DNA from: Clostridiales bacterium
GTDB lineage: Bacteria > Bacillota > Clostridia > UBA1381
Assembly (NCBI GenBank): GCA_029219585.1
Contig: JAQXTR010000045.1
Location: 1 to 40,873 of the forward strand
Direction of reading: 5' to 3'
DNA: 40,873 nucleotides
Positions 27,601 to 36,560 of the stretch are shown here, in pieces (the first letter of the stretch is position 1; every line of letters begins with the position of its first letter). Both the position numbers and the translations under genes were made by a program. A model generated the notes under the pieces. The model had not been told where the DNA came from. It ran no database searches and saw nothing but the letters and a program-made list of their open reading frames with translations.

Positions 27601-28389
27601 CCATGGCGGAGTAACGGGATAATATGTATTCTCCACCGTTACACCTGCCTTGGGGCTTACAGCAACATATAAATCCGTATAACAATTCCTTACTGCGGCA
27701 CCATCCGATATCTGTCCGGCAATACCGCCGCCGGCGTCTGCAAGGCTATTGAGAATATTGGTGTGCAATGAATAACTATTTTCAACTGCTGCGCCTCTTA
27801 CATATCCCGCTAACGCACCGGCATGGCTCAATGACATTTTGCTCTTATCAAATGTGCCTCCGACCGTAAAGCTTATATTCTTTGCATAACAACCGGTTAT
27901 TTTAGCATTATCGACGAGATATCCGACAACACCCCCCGCCGTTGTCCATACCCAATCCTCGTCAATGGAGAATGTCGCATTTTCAACACCGAGATTTTTT
28001 ATAACGGCATCTCCGCCTACAGCACCGAACAATCCGGCGTACAACTTATGCTTACACGATATTCTGTAATTTCTTATGACATGACCATTGCCGTCAAAAG
28101 TGCCTTTAAACGGTTTTAAAACAGGATTACTTGCATTCTCCTCACTATAAGTTCCGATATAATTCGACCACGAAGCGTTTTCTAAATCTATATCATTAGT
28201 CAACTTATAATATGAGCCTTCACAACCGTTATCGTCCGAGCTTACAGCTTCAGCCAATGCCATTAGGTCATTTACATCTGAAATCTCTATCACTTCATTT
28301 CCGCTTACCGCCGGCTCATTCGCAAAAACGAATGAGCTTTGACAAAACATCAATGAAAGCGACAGAAATATCAAAAACATTTTTTTCAT
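24640..28389 (-). CDS. Secreted GLUG-repeat, Ig-like and triple-SLH surface protein
   Basis: About 1249 residues. I chose the ATG at 28389 (MKKMFLIFLSLSLM) over a TTG at 28395 because it opens a clean signal peptide. Residues about 35-320 are GLUG-type repeats (AGLFGAVGGDAVIKNLGVEN, AVRNCYTD). Three Ig-like Big_5 modules with SSPEDGSDGVN-type starts are interleaved with a CBM4/9-like module at about 434-584 (VKNGDMEDL to EVDNWSIYDI). A helical stretch of about 200 residues and a Gly/Ser-rich linker near 1015-1043 lead to three C-terminal SLH domains at about 1063-1241 (IINGREDGKFAPAETLTRAE). The C-terminal SLH triplet anchors it to the wall with the GLUG region outward. It sits 15 bp after the propeller protein gene. 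Confidence 0.87.
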   Translation of the reverse strand: MKKMFLIFLSLSLMFCQSSFVFANEPAVSGNEVIEISDVNDLMALAEAVSSDDNGCEGSYYKLTNDIDLENASWSNYIGTYSEENASNPVLKPFKGTFDGNGHVIRNYRISCKHKLYAGLFGAVGGDAVIKNLGVENATFSIDEDWVWTTAGGVVGYLVDNAKITGCYAKNISFTVGGTFDKSKMSLSHAGALAGYVRGAAVENSYSLHTNILNSLADAGGGIAGQISDGAAVRNCYTDLYVAVSPKAGVTVENTYYPVTPPWPWNDGRDENLIYYGTQISKEELKNIAESLGGDFISDPNSVINNGYPVLSWEVDERLLPGDAQIISSSPEDGSDGVNIYNSRLSVKFDKYIDFSTLDNDGIIVEPEAEFEIENTDLSGSDTISIKFKALNLATSYNVTFRDSIKTSAGYCIASDESVSFATVSELPDNSLKNLVKNGDMEDLTNIFVFYPDNSQAASHISFAQDTELTGTVNNVLRLDPQWGDEPVVARDSITAPGTYYMSAWVKSDAEQKIALSCYAPPGLNSGWTTVSTVVEANKWTFLSCVFNVGEGAVPQEIAIRAVGSVDGSDDTIGIEVDNWSIYDISKASADDLGIIYSGLSDGDEGISPIAFETNVRFNVPIRQDSLLSGITLKAQDSTTQPVNVSFDYNDLTNCHIQFGELLPGTQYTLDFSGVMSMAGKAMTGSNITFKTVTAHGKNAAVVSSSPQNGAVSVKRSQLPIYIDFDEPIMPNSVSGIKVTPDLGAKPKVYTSNLKRCIIEIDNDKYVNGETYTVTVPQTVMTIDGYNTEAYTFSFEAVSDASLLSEINNALGDKDAVKAAISGIYDELGRKCALYNYVLDNISEKTDEFYSVFAQESKLDSIDDVCRSINSCAFKLIIGSTSDMNTVKEILLLEGSILDSGVREVYVSVLDDTNRAAIAKSAMDNKESDVDDIKDILTTEIICKSMCYVGGPAGIRNILMLTKDSFTGENDISSLLVQAEASSASSRIYGKLQGISPTSLSAIKSALKKAINEVNSSSSGSGGGGGGGSSSGISKGAGSSSGAVNFNADTAKNNTKENNVEEKVIFNDLDTVVWAENSILKLYHKGIINGREDGKFAPAETLTRAEFAKIAVLAMDGLNTAADVSFDDVSRSHWSYSYVASAYELGIINGMSDTVFGGELPVTRQDMAVILYRMAEQSGIKANNVSLGFNDYRTISDYAVEAVGHLSYLGIINGREDGRFAPKDTATRAEAAVVFDRFLSILETQKQEG

Positions 28390-28410
28390 ACCCAAATCAG
28401 CCTTTCATTA

Positions 28411-31400
28411 TTATTTGTTTTCATACGGAGCAGGGAATCTCCACATTCCCTCTGCTACCGACCATAACCATACATCACCTGTGGATGGATGAACAACCAG
28501 TGTTTCAGCGCCTGAACCTGCCGCAGGACCATCAGTTACGATTGACTGCGGATCCCCCATTGATGAAATCACTCGGAAGGTTTCTCCTCTGTCGCATGAG
28601 CGCTGTATTGCCGTCATAGTCTGATAATTACCACAGCCATATGTTCCGACATAGAGAATGTCCGGGTATCTCGGATCAAGATCCATAACGTGCATATATT
28701 TATGACCGCCCATTGTTTCAGCCTTAAGGTGGCTGCCTATATTTGTATGCTCATTATTTTCAACTCTTACTATTGTAACTCCGGTATTTACACTTCCCGG
28801 CATATAGTAGAGAATATCATTGATACCGTCATATTCAAGGTCCCAGATATGCATACCGATAGCTGTGGAGAACTCAGAAGCACTCAAATCCGATGCTCTC
28901 TGATCATCAATATATGTTTTTGAGAACGGATACCATGTGTAGCCATTGTCATATGAGCAAACTATAACTTCGTCATACCCATTACGTACCAGACCGTATA
29001 CTTCCTTGTTATGATAATAATTTACCGCAAGAACAAACGCACAGCCATTCATCTCCTGCCATGTCTCTGCACGATCATGTGTCATATACTCGCCTGCAAA
29101 TCCAACGTTCGGATCTGAAGGAGATATCCAGAACGAGGTTGCGCGACGTTCCGTACCATGTTTAAGAGGCAGATCACCTTCATATGTTTTTCCGCCGTCA
29201 TGACTGACTCTGAGTGTTCTTAACGTATACCAGCTATCCGCTACCGCAGATACCAAGAGATTTTTATCAAAAGCCAGCGCACCGTAGGAACATCCAAAGC
29301 CGCCGCCGCCCTCAGGCTCAATCGGTATCCATGTCTTACCGTAATCTGTACTTAACACTCCGAGAAGATCCTGCGCTCCTCCGAAAATATAGTCAAGATT
29401 ATACGGGTTAAATTCTACACGGCCTCCCGGCGGAGTTCCGCAGTAACCGTTCGCATCCCAGCTAAAGCTTTCTCCGGCATTATCACTTGATACTATCCAG
29501 TCACCGCCCAGCGACCATACCTTGTTTTCATCTGTCGGATGCCATGCAAACGGATGCTGTCTGTTATGACAGAAGAAAAAGTCCTTTGATGTATCATACA
29601 TACATTCGTCCCATGTTTTACCGCCGTCATGCGAAAAATACCGTCTGTTATTGTAATGGATATAATCTCTGTCATCTATGAGCATATAATCCGGATTTGC
29701 CGGGCTTACGGCGAGATCCCTCGGAATATTGCGCACATCGCTTAAGTCATCTTTAACCGGGAAGCCTGTTGCCTCAACCCTTACGAATGTTTTACCGCTG
29801 TCCTCGGAAATCATTACGCCGCGGCTGTCATTTATATAGACATTGTTCGGCCTTGTATTAATAACATCAAGTCCATAGATAGGCTCTCCGGTAATAATAT
29901 TGTCAAAGGTCTTGCCTCCGTCCGTACTTCTGAAAAATCCTCTTTCATTTCCTATGTAAACAGTTCCGTCATTCGGATTTACCTCAACAACACTGTCAGA
30001 CATTTCTTCATTTACACAGAACCATGTTTTACCGCCATCCTCTGTTTTATAAAGACCTCCCTTTCTGTCACTGAAAGGACGTGTCCATACAGCATTGAAG
30101 CTTTCATTTTCGGCAATAAGATAATACATATTCGACCAATAACCGATTCTGCTGCCGCCTATTTCCTCATCATAGCTTGACTTATCCCAAGCAAGCTGCT
30201 TTCTTGTATCTCTCTGACCACCGAATCTGTACGAGAACACCTGCTTCCATGTTGAGCCCATATCCTCGGACATGTATATACCATCCGCCGGAATATTTCC
30301 TATTGAGCCTATAGCAAGAACCCTGTTCTTATTATTAGGATCGATTTCAAAATCAACACAGCCCTTTGGTATAAAGCCGCGATAATTTCTTTCCCATGTC
30401 TTTCCGCCGTCGGTTGAACGTATCATGGAACCGATATCCACACCGCCGAACAAAAGCTGTCCGTCCTCTGTGTCACATTCAATAGTCTGCATCCACTGAC
30501 CGCCTTCGCCGCCCGATATACCCATATCAAGCTGCGCCTGTGAAACGCACGGTACTGATTCCCATACATTGTTTTTCTCATTTTCCACATCGAACTCAAC
30601 CTCGGGAATATTTTCAGTCCAGTCATAGCTTATATTTACATCCGGCCTTGCGGCATTATATATCTCTGCCGCCGCCCAATGCTCTGACGGTACATCATAA
30701 AATCCCGTATCTGAAATCGGTTCCTCCGTCTGTGCTGTTTGTTCAGCCTCACCCTTGGATTTTGCGCGGTTAAAGAGAGTAACTGCCTCAGCTCGTGTTA
30801 CATTAGCCTCCTGATTATAGCTTCCGTCTTCATAGCCCTGAATAATTCCCTTGCCGATAAGATCGCCAAACATATCCTGTCTTGAACCTAAACCGTATCC
30901 GTTCATCATGACATATATGATTTCAGCCATATCCATTCTTGTTGCAGCCTTATCGGAGGCTTCAATCGATGAAAAATCAACATCCTTGGCAAGACGTCCT
31001 GCCATAATGAGCGCTTCATTGATGGTTACATCATTTTCAGGGCGGAAGCTTCCGTCATCATAGCCTTGAATGAAGCCTACAAGATGCTCCTTATGGACTA
31101 CATAGTCATCACTTGTTGTAAACGACATTTCTGCCCACCCCTCAAGGGGTTTGTCTGCCGCTGACTTAATCTCTTTAAATGATATAGTATACTTACGTCC
31201 CTGCTCAAGCTTATCTCCGAACATCGCTACATGTATCTTCTTGTTATCTAACGCATCAACAAACGCGTGCTGTACAAGACCGGTATCTTCTTTACCGTCA
31301 ACAAGAATCATGCTCTTATCCACCTGTGCCGCACCTCTGTTAAACTCAAAAGTAATTACAGGCACAGTGTCTGCCTGCACAAGACTTCCTCCTGCCACTG

Positions 31401-32367
31401 ACGCTGATTCAAGCTTAAAAGGAACATTTTCATAATCGCTTATTCCGCCGTCAATCTCGATATTAATATCATCATTGGGCATTACAAACGAATATTCTCC
31501 GTTCTTACCCTCAATGGGCTCTCCGTTAAGCTTAACGGAATAAACCTGTGATACCTCGTCAGGCTCTGTTTTCAGAGTAATGGTTTTACCCACCTTGCCA
31601 TATTGCGCACCTATCGTATCCGCACTCACAAGCTTTGCATCAATACATTCCGGTGTGCTGATATTTACTTTTTTGTAATCAGCCGGAACAGCGGAAGGAT
31701 TGGCAAAAAGCTTTATTTCCGGCATATTGATAGCTCCGAGCCACGGCTTAACGTCTTTTATGGCAAGTCTCATATATTTCGCAGTTACTTCTTTGTCAAA
31801 CTCCAAATTATAATATGTTCTCAACCCGTCAGAATGATCCCAGAGTGTTTCGGGACGCTTTTCTGTGAGCAGCTTTCCTTCAAGGCTGTCGCATGAATAT
31901 ACCTTTGACCATGAGCCGACATCACCGGTATTGCTTACGTATACCTCCACACCCTCCGGCCACGGTATTACAGTTTCATTCATATATGCGCCTCCGGCAT
32001 TTGTGTAGAAGGTGTTATCGGCATATGCTGTACCGTATTCATAATTCCATTTAAATCTTTTCATCGGTACCGGCGAATCCATCTCAAGAGTCATGAGAAT
32101 GATATAATCTTTTCCCTCTTTACCATTGATATCAAATATCGGGATACCGTTATATTCTCTTGTTGTTGCACACGTTACAATATCTTCATCCAAAGCTTTA
32201 TTTCCGTCATACTCACCTTCCGATGTAAGAATTGTAAAATTAGAATTCTCCGGATTGAGAACATTTATCTCTGTTTCTGTACCTGCCGCCTTTGGCATAA
32301 TAATAACCGAAGATGTTAATGCAATCGCAGCAACCGAAGATATTGCTTTTCTTAATATATTTCCCAT
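28411..32367 (-). CDS. Surface protein: discoidin-like module, SLH repeats and GH74-like double propeller
   Basis: 1318 residues. A signal peptide ends near PKAAG. Residues about 40-225 are a discoidin-like module nearly collinear with the one in the 10051-16995 protein (IPWPEGVEVYVSNTGD). An Ig-like module follows, then SLH repeats at about 425-540 (IQGYDDGSFRPENDVT, IQGYEDGSYNQEANVTRAEA). The last 730 residues hold 12 Asp-box motifs in two sets and align along their length with the other giant protein. D644 (VDIGS) and D1000 (AQDLLG) are conserved between them. GH74 enzymes place two catalytic Asp residues in the cleft between propellers, with one in a DIGG/DVGG motif, so hydrolysis of a beta-glucan backbone is plausible. 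Pure binding is the alternative. SLH in the middle of the chain is unusual. Confidence 0.83.
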   Translation of the reverse strand: MGNILRKAISSVAAIALTSSVIIMPKAAGTETEINVLNPENSNFTILTSEGEYDGNKALDEDIVTCATTREYNGIPIFDINGKEGKDYIILMTLEMDSPVPMKRFKWNYEYGTAYADNTFYTNAGGAYMNETVIPWPEGVEVYVSNTGDVGSWSKVYSCDSLEGKLLTEKRPETLWDHSDGLRTYYNLEFDKEVTAKYMRLAIKDVKPWLGAINMPEIKLFANPSAVPADYKKVNISTPECIDAKLVSADTIGAQYGKVGKTITLKTEPDEVSQVYSVKLNGEPIEGKNGEYSFVMPNDDINIEIDGGISDYENVPFKLESASVAGGSLVQADTVPVITFEFNRGAAQVDKSMILVDGKEDTGLVQHAFVDALDNKKIHVAMFGDKLEQGRKYTISFKEIKSAADKPLEGWAEMSFTTSDDYVVHKEHLVGFIQGYDDGSFRPENDVTINEALIMAGRLAKDVDFSSIEASDKAATRMDMAEIIYVMMNGYGLGSRQDMFGDLIGKGIIQGYEDGSYNQEANVTRAEAVTLFNRAKSKGEAEQTAQTEEPISDTGFYDVPSEHWAAAEIYNAARPDVNISYDWTENIPEVEFDVENEKNNVWESVPCVSQAQLDMGISGGEGGQWMQTIECDTEDGQLLFGGVDIGSMIRSTDGGKTWERNYRGFIPKGCVDFEIDPNNKNRVLAIGSIGNIPADGIYMSEDMGSTWKQVFSYRFGGQRDTRKQLAWDKSSYDEEIGGSRIGYWSNMYYLIAENESFNAVWTRPFSDRKGGLYKTEDGGKTWFCVNEEMSDSVVEVNPNDGTVYIGNERGFFRSTDGGKTFDNIITGEPIYGLDVINTRPNNVYINDSRGVMISEDSGKTFVRVEATGFPVKDDLSDVRNIPRDLAVSPANPDYMLIDDRDYIHYNNRRYFSHDGGKTWDECMYDTSKDFFFCHNRQHPFAWHPTDENKVWSLGGDWIVSSDNAGESFSWDANGYCGTPPGGRVEFNPYNLDYIFGGAQDLLGVLSTDYGKTWIPIEPEGGGGFGCSYGALAFDKNLLVSAVADSWYTLRTLRVSHDGGKTYEGDLPLKHGTERRATSFWISPSDPNVGFAGEYMTHDRAETWQEMNGCAFVLAVNYYHNKEVYGLVRNGYDEVIVCSYDNGYTWYPFSKTYIDDQRASDLSASEFSTAIGMHIWDLEYDGINDILYYMPGSVNTGVTIVRVENNEHTNIGSHLKAETMGGHKYMHVMDLDPRYPDILYVGTYGCGNYQTMTAIQRSCDRGETFRVISSMGDPQSIVTDGPAAGSGAETLVVHPSTGDVWLWSVAEGMWRFPAPYENK

Positions 32368-32381
32368 AAATATTCCACCTG

Positions 32382-33239
32382 TTATCCTTTCACTGCACCA
32401 TCAGCCAGTCCGCTTACAAAATACTTGTTTGCTACCGCAAACATTACAAGAACCGGAACAAGCGCAATAACGGTTCCCGCAAGCATAAGGTTCCACTGTG
32501 ATGCACCCATACCTGAATTTTTCAGTGCCATTATACCTACTATCAATGTCTGCTGCTTCGGATTTGTAAGAGTAAACATTGCCGGCATAATATAGCTGTT
32601 CCACGAACCGTTGAATGTAAGAACGGCTATTGTTGCCATAATCGGCTTTAACAGCGGCAGAATAATCCTGAAAAATATTCCCGTAAAAGTACATCCGTCA
32701 ATTTTCGCTGCTTCATCAAGCTCTTTTGGAAGAGAATTTACAAAGCTTCTTACAAGATACATATTTACAATAGGTATTCCGAAGCAGGTCAAAACCACAA
32801 GACCTACCAATGATTTGTTCAGTCCGAATAATCCAAGAACCTCAAACTGAGGATAGATAGTTATCGAACCTAAGCTTACGAACATAAGCGATGAGAACAT
32901 AGCGAAAATAACTTTTTTAAATTTGAACTCGCCTCTGGCAAATACATATCCCGATACCGCCGAAACAATAAGCGTAACAATTACCGAGGATATGGTAAAC
33001 CACATACTGTTAAAGAACATTCTTCCTACGTCCATGACATCTGAATTCCAAGCTTCCTTATAATTGTTAAGGGTCCAGACCTTAGGGAATATTCTGTCAG
33101 GCTCAGCCATGATTTCCATGTTCGTTTTAAACGAAGATAATATTATGTATATAAGCGGAAACATAACTGCTGCAAACACTATTATAAGCACTGCATAAAT
33201 GATTATTTTTTGAATTATCTCTATTTTTTTCATATTCAT
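32382..33239 (-). CDS. ABC sugar transporter permease, MalG type
   Basis: This 285-residue inner-membrane protein has about six transmembrane helices, the first at residues 10-30. The ATPase-contacting EAA loop is DEAAKIDGCTFTGIFFRIILP. It belongs to the carbohydrate uptake CUT1 type and pairs with the MalF-type permease immediately upstream (12 bases apart) to import oligosaccharides. The ATG at 33239 has a GGAGAG site. No ATP-binding subunit is encoded nearby, so a shared MsmK/MalK-type ATPase from elsewhere is expected. The operon continues 14 bases later into the propeller/SLH gene, tying uptake to surface capture. Confidence 0.93.
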   Translation of the reverse strand: MNMKKIEIIQKIIIYAVLIIVFAAVMFPLIYIILSSFKTNMEIMAEPDRIFPKVWTLNNYKEAWNSDVMDVGRMFFNSMWFTISSVIVTLIVSAVSGYVFARGEFKFKKVIFAMFSSLMFVSLGSITIYPQFEVLGLFGLNKSLVGLVVLTCFGIPIVNMYLVRSFVNSLPKELDEAAKIDGCTFTGIFFRIILPLLKPIMATIAVLTFNGSWNSYIMPAMFTLTNPKQQTLIVGIMALKNSGMGASQWNLMLAGTVIALVPVLVMFAVANKYFVSGLADGAVKG

Positions 33240-33251
33240 TGATATTCTCTC

Positions 33252-34205
33252 CTAATATATTTCCGTCATCTTTTTGCTGACACTCATATATATTAATCCT
33301 ATGCCGGCACATATAATTGAAGAAATGATACTCAACGCACAGCCGTATCCAAGATTCGGTGTTCCCGTTGAAAATCCCGGCAAGAATGACTGCATCACAT
33401 ATGCCTCCGCTGTAAGCGTTGTACCGGCAGGAGCTCCGTTTGTCATGACAATAATATACTCACCTACGCGTAATGTACCATTAATAGCAAGCAGAAGAAT
33501 TGTCTGGAATACGCTTGCAATCATAGGGACTGTAACTCTGAAGAATTTTGTAAATACACCCGCGCCGTCAATATCCGCCGCCTCATAAAGGTCCTTCGGA
33601 ACATTTGAGAGTGCCGCTGTGAAATATACAACATTTATTCCGAATGACGACCATACTCCTCCCAGTAATAATACGGCAAGCGCTCTATCCGTATTTCCAA
33701 ACCAGTCTATAGGCTGACTTATTATATTAAATTTAAGCAGCCATGCATTAACTATACCAAACGGATCAAAAAGATTTGCAAAAATTGTACCGATAATCGC
33801 CAAGCTGATAACACAGGGAAGATAGTACATATTTCTGAAAAAGCCCGACAGCTTCAGTTCCTTACTGAGGAATACTGCAAGTATAAGTGCCAACGGAATT
33901 TCAATGGGCAGCTTTATTAACATATACTTGAATGTGAAAAGCCATGCATTCCAATAATCCCCTCCGTTTGTAAACAACGTTACAAAATTTTTCAAACCTA
34001 CAAACCTTGTATTTGACGGTACAAGATCGTAATAATAAAATGCTTTAATTGCCGACCAAATGATTGGATATATTGTGAATACAAAAAATCCTATAAGCGG
34101 CAATGCAATTAACATATAACACTGTGCCTGATCTGAATTCTTAATTTTCTGCCACAGACTCAATCGCTTGTCCTGACGCTTAAGCTCAGCATTAATAGTT
34201 TTCAT
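33252..34205 (-). CDS. ABC sugar transporter permease, MalF type
   Basis: About 317 residues with six transmembrane helices and the EAA loop YEAADIDGAGVFTKFFRVTVP. It forms the other half of the CUT1 channel with the MalG-type permease. I place the start at the ATG at 34205 (MKTINAELKRQD), which has GGAG at 6-base spacing, rather than the GTG at 34217 that overlaps the ribosome binding site. A strong hairpin separates it from the binding-protein gene, which fits the common pattern of making much more binding protein than permease. Confidence 0.93.
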   Translation of the reverse strand: MKTINAELKRQDKRLSLWQKIKNSDQAQCYMLIALPLIGFFVFTIYPIIWSAIKAFYYYDLVPSNTRFVGLKNFVTLFTNGGDYWNAWLFTFKYMLIKLPIEIPLALILAVFLSKELKLSGFFRNMYYLPCVISLAIIGTIFANLFDPFGIVNAWLLKFNIISQPIDWFGNTDRALAVLLLGGVWSSFGINVVYFTAALSNVPKDLYEAADIDGAGVFTKFFRVTVPMIASVFQTILLLAINGTLRVGEYIIVMTNGAPAGTTLTAEAYVMQSFLPGFSTGTPNLGYGCALSIISSIICAGIGLIYMSVSKKMTEIY

Positions 34206-34247
34206 CAATTGCTCCACTCCTTTTACAATTATAATTTCTTAAAATAA

Positions 34248-34285
34248 GGGCTGTCGAAAGTCTTTTTCAATACTTACGACAGCCC
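34248..34285 (-). terminator. Attenuator-type hairpin between binding protein and permease genes
   Basis: A perfect 9-bp stem (GGGCTGTCG with CGACAGCCC, 20-base loop) is followed on the minus strand by TTATTTTAAG. It would stop or slow part of the transcription after the binding-protein gene and protect its mRNA, leaving the permeases at lower expression. Confidence 0.75.
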
Positions 34286-34306
34286 CGATCTTATCAAAAG
34301 ATATTC

Positions 34307-35689
34307 TTATCTCATAAGCTTCCAATCTTCAATAATGTAGGGTGACGGATCGTAATCAGGATTTAATTCTTGATATTTCTCTATGCCCGCATTCATCTTG
34401 TCTTGATATTCCTTAAGAATAGTTCTTAATTCATCAAGTGAAGGCTCATTGTTCCAAATCTCAAGCCACAGCTTATCCGGAGTTTTTTCGCCACCTGTTT
34501 CTGTCTTTATTGAAAGCGGCGGACACTGACTGAACGGAGTAAAGCTTGCAAATGTCTTCCAATTTTCCATTTCATCCGGAACCTCAACATCCTTTACAAG
34601 ATTGTAATCACAAGGAATTGATAAACCTTCCTTATACAAATCTATAAGATACTCATCGCTTGCAAAGTAATTAAGAACTTCAGAAAGCTTATCCTCTCCT
34701 ATTCTCTTAACACTTTCGCTGTTTATTGCATATAAACCGTCAAGTGAACCGTACTGCATTCCCAGCGAATTTTCATCAAGAACCGGCATAGGAGCTACTC
34801 CCCATTCAATCTGTGCCGGGAACTGTGTGGTAAATACGCCAACATCGTAGCTGCCGGCAATCTTCATACCAATATTGCCCTGAGCAAATCTTGCCCTAGC
34901 CGGATCATTATCGAAGCCCTCTGTACCCGGAACACAGCTTCCGTCACGCTTTATCTGCAGCAATGCATCCATTACATCTGCCTGCTTCTCAAAATCAAAC
35001 TTACCTGTCTGCGGATTATATCCGTCTACAATACCGGTGCTTGCCGATGATGAGAAGTTTACATCCGTCATGTACCAACCGTCCCATTTACCCGGGAATA
35101 TTATACCATACTGATTCTTAGAAACATCTGTGAGCAGCTTTGCATCCTCAACAACATCCGCCCACGTTACCGGCGGCTTTGCCTCTCCGTTTTCGTCAAC
35201 TATGCCTGCATCAACAAACATCTGCTTATTATATACAAGTCCGTATGTACAGCTTGTGACGGGCAGCATATAGATTTTGCCGTCATATGAATGACGCGCC
35301 TCAAGTGCATTTGCACCGTACTTTTTCACTATGTCCTCCGTACCGGCAATATCGTTATATGCGGCTATCTGTCCCTTTTGTACTCTTGCTTCAAGCTGAT
35401 ACGTAGTATAAAGATCCGGTGCCTGTCCTGATGTATAAGCTACATCAATAAGCTGATCTATATCGCCTTCCTTGGCAACATACTCAATCTCTATGCCCTT
35501 ATCTTTGCCAATAGTATCGTTGAACTCCTTTATCTTTCTCTGTACAAACTCCTTATCATGTCCGTTTGTACGCCAAAGTGTAACCTTTGTAACATCTCCT
35601 GTTGCAGTTTCCCCTCCGCCGCATGCAGCAAGCGGAATCATCATAGCCGCAGCCATAAAACCTGCCATAATTCTTTTTGTCTTAGTCAT
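34307..35689 (-). CDS. ABC transporter sugar-binding lipoprotein
   Basis: At 460 residues this is a family 1 extracellular solute-binding protein. The N-terminus is a lipoprotein signal with the lipobox LAAC near residue 23, so it is anchored to the outer face of the membrane. The core begins TKVTLWRTNGHDKEFVQRKI and includes typical landmarks (APDLYTTYQLEARVQKGQIA, GKIYMLPVT, FAQGNIGMKIAGSYD). It captures oligosaccharides and delivers them to the two permeases downstream. The ligand is not readable from sequence; context suggests beta-manno- or gluco-oligosaccharides. The ATG at 35689 has an AAAGGAAAG site, and the gene is the first of the operon, driven by the promoter at 35755-35783. Confidence 0.95.
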   Translation of the reverse strand: MTKTKRIMAGFMAAAMMIPLAACGGGETATGDVTKVTLWRTNGHDKEFVQRKIKEFNDTIGKDKGIEIEYVAKEGDIDQLIDVAYTSGQAPDLYTTYQLEARVQKGQIAAYNDIAGTEDIVKKYGANALEARHSYDGKIYMLPVTSCTYGLVYNKQMFVDAGIVDENGEAKPPVTWADVVEDAKLLTDVSKNQYGIIFPGKWDGWYMTDVNFSSSASTGIVDGYNPQTGKFDFEKQADVMDALLQIKRDGSCVPGTEGFDNDPARARFAQGNIGMKIAGSYDVGVFTTQFPAQIEWGVAPMPVLDENSLGMQYGSLDGLYAINSESVKRIGEDKLSEVLNYFASDEYLIDLYKEGLSIPCDYNLVKDVEVPDEMENWKTFASFTPFSQCPPLSIKTETGGEKTPDKLWLEIWNNEPSLDELRTILKEYQDKMNAGIEKYQELNPDYDPSPYIIEDWKLMR

Positions 35690-35754
35690 TTTTATCTTTC
35701 CTTTCTAAAAAAAATTGTGTAATTGGCACATCTACAGTTTAATTTTATATTAAT

Positions 35755-35783
35755 ATTATACATCAGATTACCATGCTTTACAA
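35755..35783 (-). promoter_or_regulatory. Sigma-A promoter of the transport/surface-protein operon
   Basis: On the minus strand a TTGTAA -35 box (35778-35783) is 17 bases from a perfect TATAAT -10 box (35755-35760). The leader to the binding-protein ATG is about 60 bases. It lies just downstream of the response-regulator gene, so that regulator is the natural candidate to act here. I found no clear CcpA site. Confidence 0.75.
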
Positions 35784-35863
35784 GTTTAAATAACATATGC
35801 TTATCTGTATCAATTACCCTTTTGCCGGATATGCCGTTTCACTGCACTTTGTAAACTATTCTG

Positions 35864-36544
35864 TTATTTGTTAAAATTCATGTCTAAGAATTCAAATAAT
35901 TTCATCTCCTTTATTGATTTTACTAATTTTTGCATACTTTTTGCTCCGAGTTTCTTCAAAATGCCGGATGCCTGTGCTCTCACCGTTCCTTCCTCCACAT
36001 ATCGCTCATGGGCAATTTCTTTATAGGTTTTACCGTAATATACACCTCTCAGAACGCTCAGCTCACTTGCAGAGAGCTTTGTTATTTCATTTAAAGTGTA
36101 CAAAATCGACTTCTGTCTGTCAAAAACATACTTCGCCTGTTTTGCAATTATTTGTGATACTTCATAGGACAATGCTACCCGATCTTCATATACGGCACGA
36201 AGTTTTTGCACTATCTCATCCTCCGTAGATGTTTTGCATATATAGTCCTTTGCACCCAAAGCTATGGCACGAAAAATATATTCTTCAACCTCATGGGCAC
36301 TGAGTATAACGATTTTCAAATTAGGATTAATAACAAGAAGCTCTTCAATTATAGTCAGTCCCTCGTCATTTGTGCGCATTTGAATGTCCAGCATCAGCAC
36401 TTCCGGATTACGCTCTTTAACCATTTCTATGCACTCGTCGCCGTTATGCGCAGTTCCCACCACCTCAACATCTTCAATGTCGTTTAGCAAGGTTGTGAAA
36501 TATATGCATAAGCTATCCATGTCATCACATATTGCAACTCTCAT
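35864..36544 (-). CDS. Response regulator, NarL/LuxR type
   Basis: 226 residues from the ATG at 36544 (MRVAICDDMDSL), which has a GGAGGG site. A longer upstream reading overlaps the kinase gene and lacks a ribosome site. The receiver domain spans about 1-120 with acidic pocket D8/D9, phospho-acceptor D53 in VLMLDIQM and the conserved Lys in YICKTS. The C-terminal half has a LuxR-like helix-turn-helix (LSASELSVLRGVYYGKTYKEIA, then GTVRAQASGILKKLGA). It starts 16 bases after the kinase stop and is its obvious partner. The position just before the transporter promoter suggests it switches the locus on when the glycan is sensed. Confidence 0.93.
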   Translation of the reverse strand: MRVAICDDMDSLCIYFTTLLNDIEDVEVVGTAHNGDECIEMVKERNPEVLMLDIQMRTNDEGLTIIEELLVINPNLKIVILSAHEVEEYIFRAIALGAKDYICKTSTEDEIVQKLRAVYEDRVALSYEVSQIIAKQAKYVFDRQKSILYTLNEITKLSASELSVLRGVYYGKTYKEIAHERYVEEGTVRAQASGILKKLGAKSMQKLVKSIKEMKLFEFLDMNFNK

Positions 36545-36560
36545 ACCTTTTCCCTCCGTT

